Below, one piece after another: positions 8,228-15,978 of a stretch of DNA of 64,000 nucleotides; the first letter of the stretch is position 1; every line of letters begins with the position of its first letter. The notes beneath the pieces were generated by a model. That model was not told where the DNA came from. It ran no database searches and was given only the letters and a program-made list of their open reading frames with translations. The translations under genes were made by a program, and so were the position numbers. Origin of the DNA: Dehalococcoidia bacterium (GTDB taxonomy: Bacteria > Chloroflexota > Dehalococcoidia > SM23-28-2 > HRBIN24); contig JANXAP010000018.1 in the NCBI GenBank assembly GCA_025062275.1, forward strand, positions 62,001-126,000, given 5' to 3'.

Positions 8228-9427
8228 TCAGCACTCCATCTGGGACTCGATGCGGCCGATGACCCTGTCCAGGGCCGCCACCGCCCACTCCAGCTCCTCG
8301 CGGGCGATGGTCAGGGGCGGCATCAGTCGCAGCGCGTTGGGACGGACGTTGTTCACCAGCAGGCCCTCTTCCAGGGAGAGGGCCACCGCCTGCTCGGCGG
8401 CGTCCCGGGTGAACTCCACCGCCCAGAGGAGGCCCAGCCCCCGCACCTCCCGCACCAGGGGGTGGCGGTCGGCCAGGGCCGAGAGGCGCTCGGACAGAAA
8501 GCGCCCCAACTCGGCGGCCCGCCCCGGCAGATCCTCTTCCAGCATGTAGCCCACGACCCGGCAGGCCACCCTGCAGGCCAGGGGGTTGCCGCCGAAGGTA
8601 GAGCCGTGGTCGCCTGCCACGAAGGCGGCAGCCCCCTCGCGGGCCAGCAGTGCACCGATGGGGAAGCCACCGCCCAGCCCCTTGGCCAGGGCCATCACGT
8701 CGGGTGGGGCATCGTATAGCTGGTGGGCGAAGAGGGCCCCGCAGCGCCCCAGCCCCGTCTGGACTTCGTCCAGCATGAACAGGATGCCAGCCTCGCGGCA
8801 CCAGTCTCGCACCCGCCGCAGGTAATCGGGCGGCGGCACGATGACCCCGTTCTCGCCCTGCACCGGCTCCAGCAGCACGGCAGCGGTGCGCTCGGTGGTG
8901 GCGCGGCGGACGGCGTCGGCGTCGCCGAAGGGCACCCGCACGAAGCCGGGCGGCAGCGGCTCGAAGGGGGCGCGGTAGCGCTCCACGCCGCTGGCCGCCA
9001 CCGTGGCCAGGGTGCGGCCGTGAAAGGCCCCCTCGGCCACGATGATCTCGTAGGCGCCGCGACGGTGGTCTCGGCCCCAGCGACGGGCCAGCTTGATGGC
9101 CGCCTCCACCGCCTCCGCCCCCGAGTTGCAGAAGAAGGCGCGGTCCATCCCCGATGCCCGGCAGAGGAGTTCGGCCAGCTCCACCTGCGGCACCGTGTAG
9201 AACAGGTTGGAGACGTGCATCAGGGTGCGGGCCTGCTCCGTGAGGGCCTCCACCACCACCGGGTGGCAGTGGCCCAGGCTGACGGTGGCGATGCCGGCCA
9301 CCAGATCGAGATAGCGGCGGCCGCGGTCGTCCCAGACATAGCATCCCTCGCCCCGCACCAGCACCACCGGCTGGCGCCGGAAGAGGGGGAACATGAACTG
9401 GGCTTCCAGGCCCCGCCAGTCCTTCAT
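8228..9427 (-). CDS. argD: Acetylornithine aminotransferase
   Basis: 399 residues, a class III PLP-dependent aminotransferase. Motifs: SLGHCHPVVVEAL, the FFCNSGAEAVEAAIKLAR phosphate-binding region, LDEVQTGLGR (Asp220, pyridine N partner), and the PLP lysine Lys249 in ALAKGLGGGFPIGAL. It converts N-acetylglutamate semialdehyde to N-acetylornithine, and may double as succinyldiaminopimelate aminotransferase as in other bacteria. It lies between argB and argG with gaps under 20 bp, consistent with one operon. Confidence 0.95.
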   Translation of the reverse strand: MKDWRGLEAQFMFPLFRRQPVVLVRGEGCYVWDDRGRRYLDLVAGIATVSLGHCHPVVVEALTEQARTLMHVSNLFYTVPQVELAELLCRASGMDRAFFCNSGAEAVEAAIKLARRWGRDHRRGAYEIIVAEGAFHGRTLATVAASGVERYRAPFEPLPPGFVRVPFGDADAVRRATTERTAAVLLEPVQGENGVIVPPPDYLRRVRDWCREAGILFMLDEVQTGLGRCGALFAHQLYDAPPDVMALAKGLGGGFPIGALLAREGAAAFVAGDHGSTFGGNPLACRVACRVVGYMLEEDLPGRAAELGRFLSERLSALADRHPLVREVRGLGLLWAVEFTRDAAEQAVALSLEEGLLVNNVRPNALRLMPPLTIAREELEWAVAALDRVIGRIESQMEC

Positions 9428-9445
9428 GGGGAAGCTGTCTCCAGT

Positions 9446-10219
9446 CTACTCGACGACGGTGCCCACCGTCTGCCCGCCCACCGCTGCCAGCAGGGCACCC
9501 GGCTGGCGCCCGTCGACGATGATGGCGGCGACGCCCGCCGCCCGCGCCCTCAGACAGGCCTCCACCTTGGGCACCATCCCGCCGTCGATGACCCTCGCCT
9601 CCATCAGCCTAGTCGCCTCGGCCGCCGTCAGCCGCTGACGCACCCTTCCCTCGTCGTCCAGCACGCCGGGGACGTCCGTCAGCAGCACCAGCAGGCGGGC
9701 ACCCAGGGCGGCGGCCACCGCGCCCGCTGCCAGGTCGGCGTTGACGTTCAGCAGGCGTCCGCTGGCTGTCCCGCTCTCCCACTCCAGGGCGATGGGGGCC
9801 ACCACTGGCAGCAGCCCCTTTCCGAGGAGCGCCTGCACCAAGTCGGCGTCCACGTCCGTGACCTCGCCCACCAGCCCCAGCTCAGGCTCGAAGACGCGGG
9901 CACGCAGCAGGCCACCGTCGGCCCCCGACAGGCCCAGGGCTGGGACGCCCCGTTTCTGGAGGGACGCCACCAGCTCCTTGTTGACCAGGCCCGCCAGCAC
10001 CGCCGTCACCACCTGCAGGGCCTCGGCATCGGTGACCCTCTGCCCCCGGTGGAAGCGGACGGGGGCGCCCAGGCGCGAAAGCCAGGAGGAGATGAGGGCG
10101 CCGCCGCCGTGAACTACCACCGGCCGCAGGCCCCGGCGCCAGAGGGCGGCCAGGTCGTCCAGGCTGGTGTCGTGCTCGCCCAGGGTGGAACCGCCTATCT
10201 TGACCACTACCGTGTCCAT
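9446..10219 (-). CDS. argB: Acetylglutamate kinase
   Basis: 257 residues, amino-acid kinase fold. Visible: VVVKIGGSTL at the N terminus (Lys7, ATP binding), VVVHGGGALISSWL glycine loop, FHRGQRVTDAEAL, LNVNADLAAGAVAAALGA and the C-terminal IIDGGMVPKVEACLRA lysine motif. It phosphorylates N-acetylglutamate in step 2 of the pathway. It lacks the N-terminal helix typical of hexameric, arginine-inhibited enzymes, so allosteric feedback may be weak; that last point is inference. It sits 10 bp downstream of argJ. Confidence 0.94.
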   Translation of the reverse strand: MDTVVVKIGGSTLGEHDTSLDDLAALWRRGLRPVVVHGGGALISSWLSRLGAPVRFHRGQRVTDAEALQVVTAVLAGLVNKELVASLQKRGVPALGLSGADGGLLRARVFEPELGLVGEVTDVDADLVQALLGKGLLPVVAPIALEWESGTASGRLLNVNADLAAGAVAAALGARLLVLLTDVPGVLDDEGRVRQRLTAAEATRLMEARVIDGGMVPKVEACLRARAAGVAAIIVDGRQPGALLAAVGGQTVGTVVE

Positions 10220-10229
10220 GCTGCCTTCC

Positions 10230-11447
10230 CTAGGTGGTGTAGAGGCTGTTGAGGCGCACGTAGTCCTCGGTGAGGTCGGACCCCCAGGCTACGGCTGTCG
10301 CCTCGCCCAGGCCCAGGTGGGCGCGGAAGCGGACCTCCCGCTGGCGCAGGAGGGCACGGGCGCGGGCCTCGTCGAAGGGATGGGGCGCCCCCAGGCGGAA
10401 CAGGCAGAGATCCTCACCCTCGCCGTCCCGGAGCCAGAGGGTGAGGCGGTCCAAGGCCAGCTGGCAGCCCGAGTTGCCCAGGGCGGCCACCACCCGTCCC
10501 CAGTTGGGGTCGGCGCCCTTCACCGCTGTCTTCACCCCCAGGGAGCGCACCACCTCGCGGGCGGCGCGGCGGGCGTCCTGGAGGGAGGCCGCCCCCTCGA
10601 CGGTCATCTCGATGAGGCGGCTGGCGCCCTCGGCGTCCAGGACCATGGCCCGGGCCAGGCGCTGGCAGGCCAGCGTCAGCGCCTCTCGGAAGGCACCGGC
10701 CAGGGGGTGACCGTGGTCGATGGCCTCTCCCCCGCCCAGGCCATTGGCCAGCACCACGGCCATGTCGTTGGTGCTGGTGTCCGAGTCCACGTCTATGAGA
10801 TTGAAGGAGGCGTCCACCGCAGCCCGCAACGCCTCCTGGAGGAAGGGCTGGGCCACCGGGGCGTCGGTGGTGAGGAAGCAGAGCATGGTGGCCATGTTGG
10901 GGTGGATCATGCCGGCGCCCTTGGCTACCCCGCCCAGGGCGTAGGGGCCGAAGCGGACAGCCAGGTGCTTGGGACGGGTGTCCGTGGTCATGATGGCCAG
11001 GGCGAAGTCGCGGCCGCCCTCGGCGCTCAAGCCGATCCTCTCCAGGGTCAGGGCGATCTTCTCCATGGGCAGGAAGGTGCCGATAACGCCAGTGGATGCC
11101 ACCACCACGTCCTGGGGCGACAGGCCCAGGCGACGGGCCGCCAGGCGGGCCATCTGGCGGGCGTCTTCCAGGCCGCGGGCGCCGGTGGCGGCGTTGGCGC
11201 AGCCCGAGTTGGCGATGATGGCCTGGGCGCGGCCGTCGGCCAGGTGCTCCCTGGTCACCAGCAGGGGGGCCGCCTGGACGCGGTTACTGGTGTAGACGGC
11301 AGCGGCGGTACAGGGCGCCTCGGACAGGAGAAGGCCCAGGTCGTACTTGCTGGGGTTGTAGCGGATGCCGGCGTGGGCCGCACCGGCCACGAATCCCCTG
11401 GGGGTGGTGACGGTGCCCGACTCCAGCACTTGCAGCGCGTCGCTCAT
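10230..11447 (-). CDS. argJ: Bifunctional glutamate N-acetyltransferase / ornithine acetyltransferase
   Basis: 405 residues from ATG 11447. The precursor is cleaved by itself at the Ala-Thr bond in NMATML (residues 184-189, new N-terminal Thr187); the preceding GVAKGAGMIHP matches the family. Other motifs are STGVIGTFLPMEKI, DVDSDTSTNDM and ADPNWGRVVAALGNSG. ArgJ transfers the acetyl group from acetylornithine back to glutamate, giving the cyclic pathway. No argA or argE is visible nearby, which fits ArgJ serving both steps. It lies 11 bp downstream of argC. Confidence 0.95.
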   Translation of the reverse strand: MSDALQVLESGTVTTPRGFVAGAAHAGIRYNPSKYDLGLLLSEAPCTAAAVYTSNRVQAAPLLVTREHLADGRAQAIIANSGCANAATGARGLEDARQMARLAARRLGLSPQDVVVASTGVIGTFLPMEKIALTLERIGLSAEGGRDFALAIMTTDTRPKHLAVRFGPYALGGVAKGAGMIHPNMATMLCFLTTDAPVAQPFLQEALRAAVDASFNLIDVDSDTSTNDMAVVLANGLGGGEAIDHGHPLAGAFREALTLACQRLARAMVLDAEGASRLIEMTVEGAASLQDARRAAREVVRSLGVKTAVKGADPNWGRVVAALGNSGCQLALDRLTLWLRDGEGEDLCLFRLGAPHPFDEARARALLRQREVRFRAHLGLGEATAVAWGSDLTEDYVRLNSLYTT

Positions 11448-11458
11448 GGCCGCCTCCT

Positions 11459-12499
11459 TCAGGGGTAGAGGGCGGGCATCTCCAGCCCCATGGTCTCGGG
11501 CAGGCCCAGCATCACGTTCATGTTCTGGACGGCCTGCCCGGCCGCCCCCTTCACCAGGTTGTCGATGGCGCTGACGGCCACCAGTCGGCCTGCCGCCTCG
11601 TCCAGGGTCGGGTAGACGAGACAAAGGTTGCTGCCCAGGGTCTGCTTGGTGGAGGGCGGCTCGGACACCACCTGCACGAAGGGCTCGTCGCGGTAGAACT
11701 GGCGATACAGCTCCCAGAGGGCGCGGCGGCCCGCCTCGCCCTCTGGCAAGGCCCCCGGGCGGAGGGGGGCATAGCACGTGCAGAGGATGCCCCTAGTCAT
11801 GGGCACGAGGTGAGGGACGAAGGTGAGGCGGGGACGGGTGCCCTCGGGCGAGAGGCGGGCCAGCTCCTGGACCATCTCCGGCTGGTGACGGTGCCCCCCC
11901 AGGCCGTAGGCGGCCACGCTCTCGTTGGCCTCGGAATAGTGGTAAGAGAGGGCCAGGGTGCGACCCGCTCCCGAGATGCCCGACTTGGCGTCCACCACCG
12001 CGTCTGGCTCGACGATGCCGGCCCTCAGGGCGGGAGCCAGGGCCAGCACTGCGGCGGTGGGGTAGCAGCCCGGATTGGCCACCACCTGGGCCGAGCGCAG
12101 GGCCTCGCGGTTCAGCTCGGTGAGGCCATAGACGGAGCGCTCCAGAAGCTCCGGCGCCGGATGCTGGAGGCCGTACCAACGGGCGTATTCCTGGGGATCC
12201 CGCAGGCGGAAGTCGGCCGACAGGTCGATGACGGGCAGCCCGGCACGGACGTACGGCAGGAGGGCCTCGGCGCTGGCAGCATGGGGCAGGGCCGAGAAGA
12301 CCACGTCCACCCCGTCGTCCAGCTCCTCCCGGACCGTCAGGTCGTAGCAGGCCAGGTGAGGGAACACCTGCGCCAGCGGCCTGCCCGCCGCCGACCTCCC
12401 CGTCACCGAGACCACCCTGGCCTGAGGGTGGAGGCGCAGGATGCGGGCCAGCTCGGCGCCGGCGTAGCCTGTGACTCCCAGGATGCCGATCTTGAACAT
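11459..12499 (-). CDS. argC: N-acetyl-gamma-glutamyl-phosphate reductase
   Basis: 346 residues from ATG 12499, which has a GGGAGG site about 7 bases upstream. NAD(P)-binding GVTGYAGAELARIL near the N terminus; active-site Cys145 in VANPGCYPTAAVLAL; later GISGAGR and the catalytic His region GHRHQPEM. It reduces acetylglutamyl phosphate to the semialdehyde. First structural gene of the arginine operon. Its 160-bp leader holds a promoter, an Arg-rich leader peptide and a terminator-type hairpin (see those entries), so it is the gene most directly exposed to attenuation. Confidence 0.96.
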   Translation of the reverse strand: MFKIGILGVTGYAGAELARILRLHPQARVVSVTGRSAAGRPLAQVFPHLACYDLTVREELDDGVDVVFSALPHAASAEALLPYVRAGLPVIDLSADFRLRDPQEYARWYGLQHPAPELLERSVYGLTELNREALRSAQVVANPGCYPTAAVLALAPALRAGIVEPDAVVDAKSGISGAGRTLALSYHYSEANESVAAYGLGGHRHQPEMVQELARLSPEGTRPRLTFVPHLVPMTRGILCTCYAPLRPGALPEGEAGRRALWELYRQFYRDEPFVQVVSEPPSTKQTLGSNLCLVYPTLDEAAGRLVAVSAIDNLVKGAAGQAVQNMNVMLGLPETMGLEMPALYP

Positions 12500-12516
12500 G
12501 GCTGCGACCTCCCGAC

Positions 12517-12552
12517 AAAAAGGCGAGGCCCCACCGCTGGCAGGTGGGGCCT
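12517..12552 (-). terminator. Attenuator-type intrinsic terminator in the argC leader
   Basis: On the minus strand a 10-bp perfect stem (AGGCCCCACC / GGTGGGGCCT, 12552-12543 with 12535-12526), loop TGCCAGC, then CGCC and five T (12521-12517). It lies about 18 bp before the argC ATG and after the leader-peptide stop. Placement upstream of the first gene means it must act conditionally, i.e. as an attenuator. Confidence 0.8.
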
Positions 12553-12592
12553 TAGACACGTCTCGCTCGAGTACTATCGGGCCGAAGGCGCG

Positions 12593-12658
12593 CTAAAGCC
12601 CCCCGCCGCCGCGTCGGACGCGTCGTCGCAGAGGGCAGAAGCTACGCGCCTCTCCCAT
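12593..12658 (-). CDS. Arginine leader peptide (attenuation peptide) upstream of argC
   Basis: A 21-codon frame, ATG 12658 to TAG 12593, encoding MGEARSFCPL then RRRVRR then GGGGL. Five of six consecutive codons (12628-12611) are arginine: CGA CGA CGC GTC CGA CGC, plus one more at residue 5. The promoter -10 at 12674-12669 places transcription start near 12662, so the peptide mRNA would be almost leaderless. A terminator hairpin follows 41 bases after the stop. This is the classic layout of ribosome-mediated attenuation (as in trp, his, leu operons). An in-frame ATG at 12673 lies inside the -10 box and cannot be transcribed from this promoter. Confidence 0.75.
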   Translation of the reverse strand: MGEARSFCPLRRRVRRGGGGL

Positions 12659-12668
12659 CACACGCTGC

Positions 12669-12697
12669 AGCATATGCCCCCCGGCCCCGTGTGTCAA
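12669..12697 (-). promoter_or_regulatory. Promoter of the arginine operon
   Basis: TTGACA (12697-12692), exactly 17 bp, then TATGCT (12674-12669). Perfect -35 and good -10. Predicted start point about 12662, four bases before the leader-peptide ATG. Confidence 0.75.
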
Positions 12698-12787
12698 TAG
12701 CGCCCGTCGGCCCCCTGCCCCGGCCGGGCCCCTGGCCGGGCGGAATGCCGCCGACGGGCAGGGTGGGGGTGTGGAGGCGCTGCTGCC

Positions 12788-12808
12788 GGGCTGCCTTCGG
12801 GCAGTCCC
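12788..12808 (+). other. GC-rich hairpin with TTCG loop between the arg and XRE promoters
   Basis: GGGCTGCC-TTCG-GGCAGTCC forms a very stable stem-loop (one G-T pair) directly upstream of the -35 box for the XRE gene. No T tract on either side. It may insulate the divergent promoters; role unknown. Confidence 0.4.
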
Positions 12809-12838
12809 TTGAAACGGCTACACGGTTCCGTGTAAAAT
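12809..12838 (+). promoter_or_regulatory. Promoter with palindromic operator for the XRE regulator
   Basis: TTGAAA (12809-12814), 18-bp spacer, TAAAAT (12833-12838). The spacer contains a perfect inverted repeat, ACACGG-TT-CCGTGT (12820-12833), touching the -10 box. The predicted start point is only about 3 bases before the ATG at 12848. A palindrome here is where an autorepressor would bind; binding by the adjacent XRE protein is inferred. Confidence 0.65.
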
Positions 12839-12847
12839 AGGGCAGTC

Positions 12848-13090
12848 ATGGCGAGGAAGGGGCCTGTATGGGACGCCGGGCAGGTGCGGCGTCTGCGTCG
12901 CTTCCTGGGCCTCAGCCAGGCCCAGCTGGCCCGCGAGCTGGGCGTTCGCCAGCAGACCGTGAGCGACTGGGAGACGGCCCGCTACCGGCCGCGAGGCGCC
13001 TCCGCCCGCCTGCTGACGCTGGTGGCCGAGCGGGCAGGGTTCCCTTACGGCCAGGGGGCCGAGGGTGAACAGGGGCCAGGCGACGCCTGA
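12848..13090 (+). CDS. XRE-family helix-turn-helix DNA-binding protein
   Basis: 80 residues. A single HTH_3 domain spans residues 10-65: VRRLRRFLGLSQAQLARELGV, then RQQTVSDWETARYRPRG with the recognition helix, then a closing helix. The tail is short and acidic. No effector domain, so it resembles small autoregulators. The ATG is nearly at the predicted transcription start (leaderless). Its 3' end overlaps the next gene by 26 bp, suggesting co-expression with the DUF2851 protein. Confidence 0.85.
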   Translation: MARKGPVWDAGQVRRLRRFLGLSQAQLARELGVRQQTVSDWETARYRPRGASARLLTLVAERAGFPYGQGAEGEQGPGDA

Positions 13091-14234
13091 GGGGGCCGGG
13101 GCCGGCGAGAGGTGGCTGGCCCGGCTCTGGCAGGACGCCGCCCTGCCGCCCGCCGCCCTGCGCACCCGCGACGGGCAGCGCCTGCGGGTGGTCTTCCGCG
13201 GCCTTCCCAACCCCGGGCCGGGCCCCGATTTCCGTTACGCCCTCATCGCCAGCGAGGGAGGGCTCCTGCGGGGGGACGTGGAGGTCCATGTCCTGGCCAG
13301 CGACTTTCGTCGCCACCGCCACCATCTGGACCCGGCCTACAACGGCCTGGCCCTGCACGTGGTGATGTGGGACGACGAGGGCCGTGACACCGAGCTGGCC
13401 TGCGGACGGCGCGTTCCCGTGGTGGCCGTGGGGCCTCACCTGCACGGGCCTCGTCCCGAAGCCTGGCGGGAGCCGTGCCGCAGCGCCCTGGAACGGCTGG
13501 GGGCACGGGAGACGGCCCATCGCCTGGACAAAATGGGCGAGATGCGGCTGCGCCAGAAGGCCCACCGCTTGCGGCGAGAGGTGGCCGCCCTGGGTAGGGA
13601 GGAGGCCCTCTATCGCGCCCTGGCAACCGCCTGCGGCTACGGCGGCAACGAGGAGGACTTCGCCACTGTGGCCGAGGCCCTGCCCTGGGCCGGCCTGCGG
13701 CGAAGCCTGGCCGGGGCGCCCGTGGCGGAGGCCGCATCGCTGGCCCTGCGTCTCCTGTCGGCCCACCTGCCCCCCGCTGCCGGCGGCAGGCGACGGCGGG
13801 GGCGGCCGGCCAACGCCCTCCACCGCCGCCTGGGGGCCTTCGCCTGCCTGCTGGCGACGCTGGCTGGTCCTGGGCTGGCAGCCAGCCTCCTGCCACCGGT
13901 GGCGGCCGCCGATGCCCCACGGCTACTGAAGGCCATCATGGTGCGGGGGCCCTGGGGAAGCATCGGTCGGGGGAGGGCGGTGGAGATAGCCGTCAACGCC
14001 GTGCTGCCCTTCGCCCTGGCCCTGGCCGAGGAGGCCCGCCAGCGTCCCTTGGAGGCGGCGGTCCTGCAGGCCTACCGCTCCCTGCCGCGGCCCGGCTCCT
14101 ACGGATGCACCCGCCACCTGGAGGAGGCCCTGGTCGGCGGCGTTCCCGTGGGCGCCCAGCGGCAGCAGGGAATGCTCTACCTCTACCGCCACTATTGCAC
14201 CCAGGGCGGCTGTGGCCGCTGCCCCCTCTCTTAG
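13065..14234 (+). CDS. DUF2851 family protein
   Basis: 389 residues, start GTG overlapping the XRE gene. The N-terminal half carries the DUF2851 pattern: LRTRDGQRLRVVFRGLPN, GPDFRYALI, LRGDVEVHV, a His-rich patch around RRHRHHLDPAYN, and ALHVVMWDDEG. The C terminus ends with LYLYRHYCTQGGCGRCP, a conserved Cys cluster. The family is widespread in Bacteroidetes and Chloroflexi and has no assigned function; the acidic and His residues in the first domain recall a nuclease-like active site, which is only a guess. Pairing with a small XRE protein supports regulated expression. Confidence 0.8.
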   Translation: MNRGQATPEGAGAGERWLARLWQDAALPPAALRTRDGQRLRVVFRGLPNPGPGPDFRYALIASEGGLLRGDVEVHVLASDFRRHRHHLDPAYNGLALHVVMWDDEGRDTELACGRRVPVVAVGPHLHGPRPEAWREPCRSALERLGARETAHRLDKMGEMRLRQKAHRLRREVAALGREEALYRALATACGYGGNEEDFATVAEALPWAGLRRSLAGAPVAEAASLALRLLSAHLPPAAGGRRRRGRPANALHRRLGAFACLLATLAGPGLAASLLPPVAAADAPRLLKAIMVRGPWGSIGRGRAVEIAVNAVLPFALALAEEARQRPLEAAVLQAYRSLPRPGSYGCTRHLEEALVGGVPVGAQRQQGMLYLYRHYCTQGGCGRCPLS

Positions 14235-14236
14235 CT

Positions 14237-15172
14237 ATGGCCGAGGCGAAGAAGGGACGTCGGCGCAAGGCCCCCTTTCGGGCCGGCGTGGTGGCCATCC
14301 TGGGGAGGCCCAATGTGGGCAAGTCCACCCTCCTCAACCAGCTGCTGCAGTTCAAGGTCTCGGCCGTGGCCCCCAAGCCCCAGACCACCCGCGAAAACAT
14401 CAAGGGCATCCTCACCGGCCCCGACTACCAGATAGTCCTGCTGGACACCCCTGGCTACCTAGGCCGGCCCGCCCACCTGCTGGACCAACAGATGGTGCGG
14501 CTGGCCCGCGACGCCCTCCTGGAGGCGGACCTGGTGGTGCTGATGGTGGAGCCCCTGCCCCCTGGCGACATCGAGGAGACCATCATGAAGATGCTGGCCG
14601 AGGAGAGGAAGGCGGCCATCCTGGCCATCAACAAGGTGGACACGCTGCGCAACAAGGCCCAGCTGCTGCCGGTGATGGACGAATACGCCCGCAGGCACCC
14701 CTTTCGAGAGATCGTGCCCATCAGCGCCCTCAAGGCCGACGGCGTGGACCTGCTCCTGCAGCTCATGGTCCGTCACCTGCCAGAAGGGGACCCCCTCTAT
14801 CCCCCGGATGAGGTGACCGACCGCAGCGAACGGGCCCTCGCCGCCGACATCGTGCGGGAGGAGGTCTACCACCTCTACCGTCAGGAAGTGCCTTACGCCG
14901 TGGCGGTGGCCATCGACGAGTTCCGGGAGCAGGACCCCGAGCATGGGGGAAAGGACTACATCCGCGCCCTGGTGTTCGTGGAGCGGCAGGGGCAAAAGGG
15001 GATCCTCATCGGCAAGGGGGGACAGGCCCTCAAGGAGGTGGGCACCCGGGCCCGCCAGCAGTTGGAGCTGTTGCTCGGGCGCCCCATCTACCTGGAGCTG
15101 TGGGTGAAGGTGCGGCCTGGCTGGCGGAAGGACCCTCAATTCCTGCGCTGGCTCCAGGAGACCAACCGCTGA
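14237..15172 (+). CDS. era: GTPase Era
   Basis: 311 residues from ATG 14237, two bases after the preceding stop. G1 GRPNVGKS (23-30), G3 DTPG (70-73), G4 NKVD (132-135), G5 ISA near 160. The C-terminal KH RNA-binding domain shows QKGILIGKGGQALKEVG. Era binds the 3' end of 16S rRNA and acts in 30S subunit maturation and cell-cycle control. The N terminus has an extra 12 basic residues compared with E. coli Era. Operon partner of DUF2851 by spacing. Confidence 0.96.
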   Translation: MAEAKKGRRRKAPFRAGVVAILGRPNVGKSTLLNQLLQFKVSAVAPKPQTTRENIKGILTGPDYQIVLLDTPGYLGRPAHLLDQQMVRLARDALLEADLVVLMVEPLPPGDIEETIMKMLAEERKAAILAINKVDTLRNKAQLLPVMDEYARRHPFREIVPISALKADGVDLLLQLMVRHLPEGDPLYPPDEVTDRSERALAADIVREEVYHLYRQEVPYAVAVAIDEFREQDPEHGGKDYIRALVFVERQGQKGILIGKGGQALKEVGTRARQQLELLLGRPIYLELWVKVRPGWRKDPQFLRWLQETNR

Positions 15173-15314
15173 GGCAGGGGAGGCGTCGGGGCCTCGGGCC
15201 TGAAGGGGGCGCCGGGCAGAGCGTAGGCGCGGGCGGCTTTGCCGCAGCGCCTGGTACCCAGGGGCGGGAGCCGTCCCCCGCCGGCCAGCGGGTCTCGGAC
15301 AGAGCGTCTACACA

Positions 15315-15343
15315 TTGACACAGGCGTTGCGCTTGGCTAGAAT
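15315..15343 (+). promoter_or_regulatory. Consensus promoter upstream of the bifunctional-nuclease gene
   Basis: TTGACA (15315-15320), 17 bp, TAGAAT (15338-15343); predicted start about 15350, leaving a 29-base leader before GTG 15379. The rest of the 15173-15314 gap holds no gene or clear structure that I can see. Confidence 0.75.
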
Positions 15344-15378
15344 GCCCTGTGCACTGCCAGGACGGGGGGCGGTCAGGC

Positions 15379-15936
15379 GTGATCGAGATGGTGGTGGACA
15401 GCGTCCGGGTGAGCCTCTCCACTTATCAGCGGGTGGTCATCCTCAAAGAGAAGGAGGCTGACCGCTACCTGCCCATCTGGATCGGCCCCGCCGAGGCCGA
15501 CGCCATCGCCGTGCGGCTGCAGGAGGTGGCGGTGCCCCGGCCCCTCACCCACGACCTGCTGCGCAGCGTCATCGAGGCCCTGGGCGCCTCCGTGAGCTAT
15601 GTGCTGGTGAACGACCTGGCCAACGACACCTTCTACGCCAAGATCTACCTGGAGGTGAACGGCCGCCTCCTGGAGGTGGACTCTCGCCCCAGCGACGCCA
15701 TTGCCCTGGCCGTCCGCGTCCAGGCCCCCATCTTCGCCGAGGAATCGGTCCTGGAGAGGGCGGGGGTGCGGCTGGACGAGGAAGGGCAGCTGGTGGAAGG
15801 CCCCCAGGAGGGCCCCCAGGAGCCCGAGCGGGGCCGCGGCGTCACCGCCGAGGAGCTGGAGAAGCTCTCGCCCTTCCGCGAGGTCATCGAGAGCCTGAAC
15901 CTGGAAGACCTGGGCAAGGAGCAGCAGGACTCCTAG
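15379..15936 (+). CDS. Bifunctional nuclease family protein (BFN/DUF151)
   Basis: 185 residues if started at GTG 15379 (a start 30 bp upstream is excluded by the predicted transcription start only weakly). The DUF151 core covers residues 1-130: MVVDSVRVS, VVILKEKEADRYLPIWIGPAEADAI, PLTHDLLRSVIEALGASV, NDTFYAKIYLEVNG and VDSRPSDAIALAVRVQAPIFAEESVL. The acidic C-terminal half (QEGPQEPERG...) is linker-like, and the last 30 residues resemble a UVR-type helix. The plant founder member has RNase and DNase activity; the bacterial role is not settled. Confidence 0.85.
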   Translation: MIEMVVDSVRVSLSTYQRVVILKEKEADRYLPIWIGPAEADAIAVRLQEVAVPRPLTHDLLRSVIEALGASVSYVLVNDLANDTFYAKIYLEVNGRLLEVDSRPSDAIALAVRVQAPIFAEESVLERAGVRLDEEGQLVEGPQEGPQEPERGRGVTAEELEKLSPFREVIESLNLEDLGKEQQDS

Positions 15937-15957
15937 CCCGACGGATCGAGCCGGAAA

Positions 15958-15978
15958 AGACCCCCAGCTGGGGGGTCT
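15958..15978 (+). other. Strong hairpin after the bifunctional-nuclease gene
   Basis: AGACCCCC / GGGGGTCT, 8-bp perfect stem with a 5-base loop, 22 bp after the stop codon. On the plus strand no T tract follows; four A precede it, which makes a T tract for the minus strand. It probably ends or pauses transcription before the atp promoter, but is not a textbook plus-strand terminator. Confidence 0.45.

Noticed and set aside
6123-9344. A single 1,073-codon minus-strand frame
   Set aside because: Only its last 290 codons (deacetylase) are real; the rest is Gly/Arg/Pro-rich shadow translation opposite argG and argD, which are clear in other frames.
12500-12662. T-box riboswitch in the argC leader
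   Set aside because: No T-box sequence (AGGGTGG-N-ACCGCG type) and the leader is too short for stem I; the peptide-plus-terminator layout explains it better.
12671-12673. ATG 12673 as start of the arginine leader peptide
   Set aside because: In frame, but it lies inside the -10 box (TATGCT), so it is not transcribed from the consensus promoter; ATG 12658 is used instead.
15958-15978. Classical plus-strand terminator after the bifunctional-nuclease gene
   Set aside because: No T tract follows on the plus strand; the AAAA precedes the stem, which fits the minus strand. Kept only as a hairpin.
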